From an uncultured Lachnospiraceae bacterium (GTDB lineage Bacteria; Bacillota; Clostridia; Lachnospirales; Lachnospiraceae), in the NCBI GenBank assembly GCA_900539175.1, contig UQAW01000119.1, positions 1 through 8,281 of the forward strand: a stretch of DNA of 8,281 nucleotides, in the 5' to 3' direction. This document shows positions 5,914-8,281 of this stretch, piece after piece. The notes under the pieces were generated by a model. The model was not told where the DNA came from and did not search any database. It saw only the letters and a list, made by a program, of their open reading frames with translations. How positions within the stretch are numbered: the stretch's first letter is position 1; each line of letters opens with the position of its first letter. The translations under genes and the position numbers were made by a program.

Positions 5914-5966
5914 TAAATCCCGGTTTGCGTGAAATGGATTATGAATTCTGCGCAAACCGGGATTTA
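5914..5966 (+). terminator. Strong intrinsic terminator between convergent genes
   Basis: A perfect 16-bp stem pairs 5914-5929 with 5951-5966 around a 21-base loop. It is followed on the plus strand by TCTTTTTC (5967-5974). It begins 21 bases after the Nudix stop. On the minus strand it lies about 30 bases past the glucosidase stop, but no T-run follows it on that side. It is therefore mainly a plus-strand terminator that may also block convergent transcription. Confidence 0.88.
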
Positions 5967-5996
5967 TCTTTTTCAGAAAGCAGTTTCCGGATGAAA

Positions 5997-7670
5997 TCAG
6001 AGGAGTTCTAATACAAGAACCTGATAATTTTTCAAAATTACGGAATTTTCTTCCCATACAATATCCGGGTAGTTGTTGATCAGAATCTCTTTGACCTTGC
6101 CGGGAAGAAAAACTTTCTGTTCCGGCTTTTGATAGTTTGCCAGTACCAGCAAGGTCTGGTTCTCTGTTTTTCGATAGTATGCCATTAGATTTTTCTGTTC
6201 TTGCAGATAAGGAATCAGTTTTCCATAGACGATGGTTTCCTTATACTTTGGATTTTTGCGCAAGGCAATCAGCTTCTGATAAAAGTGGAACAGAGAGTTG
6301 GGATCGGCAAGTTCATCCTCCACGTTGATCGTCGTATAGTTTTCATTTTCCTTCAGCCAGGGTTCTCCGGTTGTAAATCCGGCGTGAGGAGTATTGCTCC
6401 ATTGCATGGGGGTTCTGGCGTTATCGCGGCTGAAGCGGGAGATTACGGAAAGAGCCTCATCCACAGAACAGCCGGCTTTAAGCGCAACCTTGTATTCATC
6501 CAGAGTAGAGATATCATTTACCTCATCAATAGAGTGGAATACTTTATTTTCCATACCGATTTCCTGTCCCTGGTAGATAAATGGAAGACCGCGCAGCATC
6601 AGGCTGAGGGCAGCCAGCATTTTTTTACTTTCCAGGCTTAAATCCTCTTTGGGAATATAGCGGCTGACGCCACGCGGTTCATCATGGTTTTCAATGATGT
6701 TGGATAGAAATCCCGTATCACCGACTTTCTTCTGGGCATGAAAGATACAAGCTTTATAATCTTCCGGCGTCATGGGTTTGGCATCATACCAGCCCTTGTC
6801 ACTGCTGCCGAAAATTGTCTCTTCAAAATCAAACATCGTGGAGAAATATCCGTTGTCACCAATAAATGCGGGAATTTCTTCTGGTTTTTCATTGAAAACC
6901 TCACCCACTGAAAATGCATCATACTTGCTGAAGGTGCGTTCCTGCATCTCTCCTAAAAATGCCCCGATTCCTTTGGCGTCTTTTAGCATGTTGCTGATTG
7001 TGGAAAGTCCATCCGCGCGGTCAGCAGGATAGTTTTTCAAAGGAAGAGCCTTTTTTATGTTGATAATTGCATCAATACGAAAACCGCCCAACCCTTTTTC
7101 CAACCACCAGTTGATATTTTTGTAGACTTCTTCCCGTACTTCCGGATTTTCCCAGTTCAAATCCGGTTGTTTTTTGTGGAAGGAATGCAGATATAGTTTA
7201 TCTGTTCCGGGAAGTTCCTCCCAGACAGGACCGCCGAAATAGGATCTCCAGTTGGTTGGCAGACTGCCGTCTTGACGTTTATCTTCTAAATAGAAAAAGT
7301 TTCCATATTTTCCCGAGGGATCTTTACAGGCTCTTTGAAACCATTCGTGTTCGTTGGAACAGTGATTGACAACCAGATCCATAAGGATATACATGTCTCT
7401 CTTTTTTGCCTCGGCGATCAATCTATCCATGTCTTCCATTGTGCCGAAACGGGGATCAATTGCATAATAGTCTGCGATGTCATAGCCTTGATCTGCCAGA
7501 GGGGATTTGTAGATCGGTGAGAGCCAGATGATATCGATTCCCAGGTCTTTCAGATAATCTAATTTGCTGATGACTCCGCGCAGATCACCGATTCCGTCTC
7601 CGTTGGTATCATAAAAACTTTTCGGATAAATTTGATAAGCGACTTTATCATGCCACCATTTTCGTTTCAT
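5997..7670 (-). CDS. GH13 alpha-glucosidase / oligo-1,6-glucosidase
   Basis: This cytoplasmic retaining glycosidase of the oligo-1,6-glucosidase/maltase group (GH13_31-like) removes terminal glucose from short alpha-glucans such as isomaltose or maltose. The 557-residue length is usual. Landmarks, in order, are VAYQIYPKSFYDTNGDGIGD (10-29) with the calcium-binding DxNGDGxGD loop, DLVVNH (98-103), the nucleophile Asp200 in GGFRIDAI, acid/base Glu257 in SVGEVF and Asp330 in ENHDEPRG, then QGQEIGM and the C-terminal beta domain. No signal peptide is present. The residue after the nucleophile is Ala201, where typical oligo-1,6-glucosidases have Val, so linkage preference is uncertain. The ATG at 7670 is chosen because GGAGG (7683-7679 on the minus strand) precedes it by eight bases and the conserved WWxxxVAYQIYP begins at once. 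A longer frame from 7745 adds 25 unlike residues. Confidence 0.92.
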   Translation of the reverse strand: MKRKWWHDKVAYQIYPKSFYDTNGDGIGDLRGVISKLDYLKDLGIDIIWLSPIYKSPLADQGYDIADYYAIDPRFGTMEDMDRLIAEAKKRDMYILMDLVVNHCSNEHEWFQRACKDPSGKYGNFFYLEDKRQDGSLPTNWRSYFGGPVWEELPGTDKLYLHSFHKKQPDLNWENPEVREEVYKNINWWLEKGLGGFRIDAIINIKKALPLKNYPADRADGLSTISNMLKDAKGIGAFLGEMQERTFSKYDAFSVGEVFNEKPEEIPAFIGDNGYFSTMFDFEETIFGSSDKGWYDAKPMTPEDYKACIFHAQKKVGDTGFLSNIIENHDEPRGVSRYIPKEDLSLESKKMLAALSLMLRGLPFIYQGQEIGMENKVFHSIDEVNDISTLDEYKVALKAGCSVDEALSVISRFSRDNARTPMQWSNTPHAGFTTGEPWLKENENYTTINVEDELADPNSLFHFYQKLIALRKNPKYKETIVYGKLIPYLQEQKNLMAYYRKTENQTLLVLANYQKPEQKVFLPGKVKEILINNYPDIVWEENSVILKNYQVLVLELL

Positions 7671-7807
7671 ATCATTTACCTCCATTATGGTCTTTGCCGG
7701 CAACCATGTTTTGGTTCCCTTCTTGATGCGTTTATTCTGGAACATGTTTGAAAATTGCTTTCTGTGAAATGCTTTAAATATACTCTAGCATAGACTGCAT
7801 GAAAAAT

Positions 7808-7837
7808 CTTATATTTCTTTCGCATCCTATTACACAA
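7808..7837 (-). promoter_or_regulatory. Possible promoter of the glucosidase gene
   Basis: On the minus strand TTGTGT (7837-7832) and TATAAG (7813-7808) are separated by 18 bases. The -35 box is poor and the -10 is good. The -35 and spacer lie within the inverted repeat at 7823-7859, a usual place for a repressor site. The leader would be about 130 nt. Confidence 0.3.
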
Positions 7838-7859
7838 TTTTGACTTCTATGATAGGATG
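7823..7859. repeat. Inverted repeat upstream of the glucosidase gene
   Basis: CATCCTAT (7823-7830) and ATAGGATG (7852-7859) are perfect inverted arms 21 bases apart. ATAGGATG recurs as a direct copy at 8006-8013. Arm centres are roughly 29 bases apart, close to three helical turns. This could be an operator for the glucosidase gene or the root of a hairpin. Confidence 0.35.
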
Positions 7860-7899
7860 TAAGTTGTAAGCAGGATAAGTTTTCTTTATTATAGTGGGA

Positions 7900-7927
7900 T
7901 TGACGGTAGATTCGAAGATGATATTCT
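7900..7927 (+). promoter_or_regulatory. Possible outermost plus-strand promoter
   Basis: TTGACG (7900-7905) and TATTCT (7922-7927) are separated by 16 bases. It points the same way as the three promoters downstream but lacks their A-tract flank and regular spacing, so it is less certain. Confidence 0.35.
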
Positions 7928-8045
7928 GAAAGATACCTTGCAGGATAGAGGGGGTTAAATAAACAGAATTTCCGAGAAAGGGTGTTGTAGGGGATACAAA
8001 TATAGATAGGATGAATATAGATGCTTGAAAAAAATGAAAAAAGTG

Positions 8046-8074
8046 TTGACATAGCGGAAGGGCTGTGGTATTCT
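8046..8074 (+). promoter_or_regulatory. Tandem promoter P1 of a downstream unit, probably rRNA
   Basis: A perfect TTGACA (8046-8051) and TATTCT (8069-8074) are spaced by 17 bases. A-tracts within 8026-8042 precede it like an UP element. No start codon or ribosome binding site follows in frame, which fits a stable-RNA promoter. Confidence 0.65.
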
Positions 8075-8139
8075 AATTAAGCTGTCGCTGAGACATGTGG
8101 AAACAACTTCATGAATTGTAAAAAAGTTGAAAAAATATG

Positions 8140-8169
8140 TTGACAATTTACGACAACTTGTGTTATATT
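8140..8169 (+). promoter_or_regulatory. Tandem promoter P2 of a downstream unit, probably rRNA
   Basis: A perfect TTGACA (8140-8145) lies 18 bases before TATATT (8164-8169). A-tracts at 8120-8135 precede it. The sequence after the -10 (AGCTGTC then GAGA) closely resembles that after P1, suggesting the promoters arose by duplication. Confidence 0.65.
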
Positions 8170-8234
8170 AGATGAGCTGTCAGAGAGAACTACAGAACAG
8201 CACAAAAGACTTTGAAAAAAAGTTAAAAAAGTTC

Positions 8235-8263
8235 TTGACAAACAGAAAACGACATGATAGAAT
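8235..8263 (+). promoter_or_regulatory. Tandem promoter P3 of a downstream unit, probably rRNA
   Basis: A perfect TTGACA (8235-8240) and TAGAAT (8258-8263) are spaced by 17 bases. A-tracts at 8213-8230 precede it. The window ends 18 bases later, so the transcribed gene is not seen. A 16S rRNA gene beyond the edge is an inference from the promoter type. Confidence 0.65.
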
Positions 8264-8281
8264 ATCAGAGTTGCTGTTGGA

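Noticed and set aside
7671..7745. Longer N-terminus for the glucosidase
   Set aside because: The extra 25 residues are basic and unlike the family; GGAGG sits properly before the ATG at 7670.
7774..8052. 92-codon minus-strand frame
   Set aside because: It covers promoter-like intergenic DNA, has no ribosome binding site and reads as low-quality protein.

Overview
The window looks like chromosomal DNA from a low-to-mid GC Gram-positive bacterium of the Clostridia, most likely a gut Lachnospiraceae member. This rests on AGGAGG-type ribosome binding sites, sigma-A-like promoters with near-consensus TTGACA and TATAAT boxes, A-tract-preceded tandem promoters of the rRNA type, and the style of the proteins (a GarK/GlxK-type glycerate kinase, an M24 peptidase and serine hydroxymethyltransferase close together). 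The species assignment is inference; no 16S sequence lies in the window.

Layout. Positions 1-240 hold an unrecognised C-terminal reading frame with no start, probably a remnant. A 34-bp hairpin repeat follows directly (241-274). Next comes a good promoter and a plus-strand cluster: glycerate 2-kinase (TTG start), a hotdog acyl-CoA thioesterase, an M24 Xaa-Pro-type aminopeptidase, and glyA with its own consensus promoter and a small hairpin leader.

Right after glyA lies the most unusual part of the window. About 163 nt (4554-4716) fold on paper into a closed multi-branch RNA: an 11-bp closing stem around three hairpin arms. A TTGACA box inside the last glyA codons offers it a promoter of its own. 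A second, inverted copy of the 34-bp repeat follows at once, then a promoter embedded in a terminator-like hairpin, then a gene for a fused double-Nudix protein. I do not recognise the RNA as a known family. A 46-codon reading frame also runs through it.

A strong 16-bp terminator hairpin (5914-5966) separates the Nudix gene from a convergent minus-strand GH13 alpha-glucosidase/oligo-1,6-glucosidase gene. The last 611 bases hold no gene. They contain the upstream region of the glucosidase gene and then at least three tandem plus-strand promoters with -35 boxes 94 and 95 bp apart, each preceded by A-tracts. They point out of the window and resemble the promoter cluster of an rRNA operon.

How the genes fit together: glycerate kinase feeds glycerate into glycolysis, and SHMT interconverts serine and glycine while charging folate with one-carbon units. 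The M24 peptidase, thioesterase and Nudix proteins are general turnover or housekeeping enzymes. The glucosidase is a separate carbohydrate-use gene. There is no sign of phage genes, an insertion sequence, a CRISPR array or tRNA.
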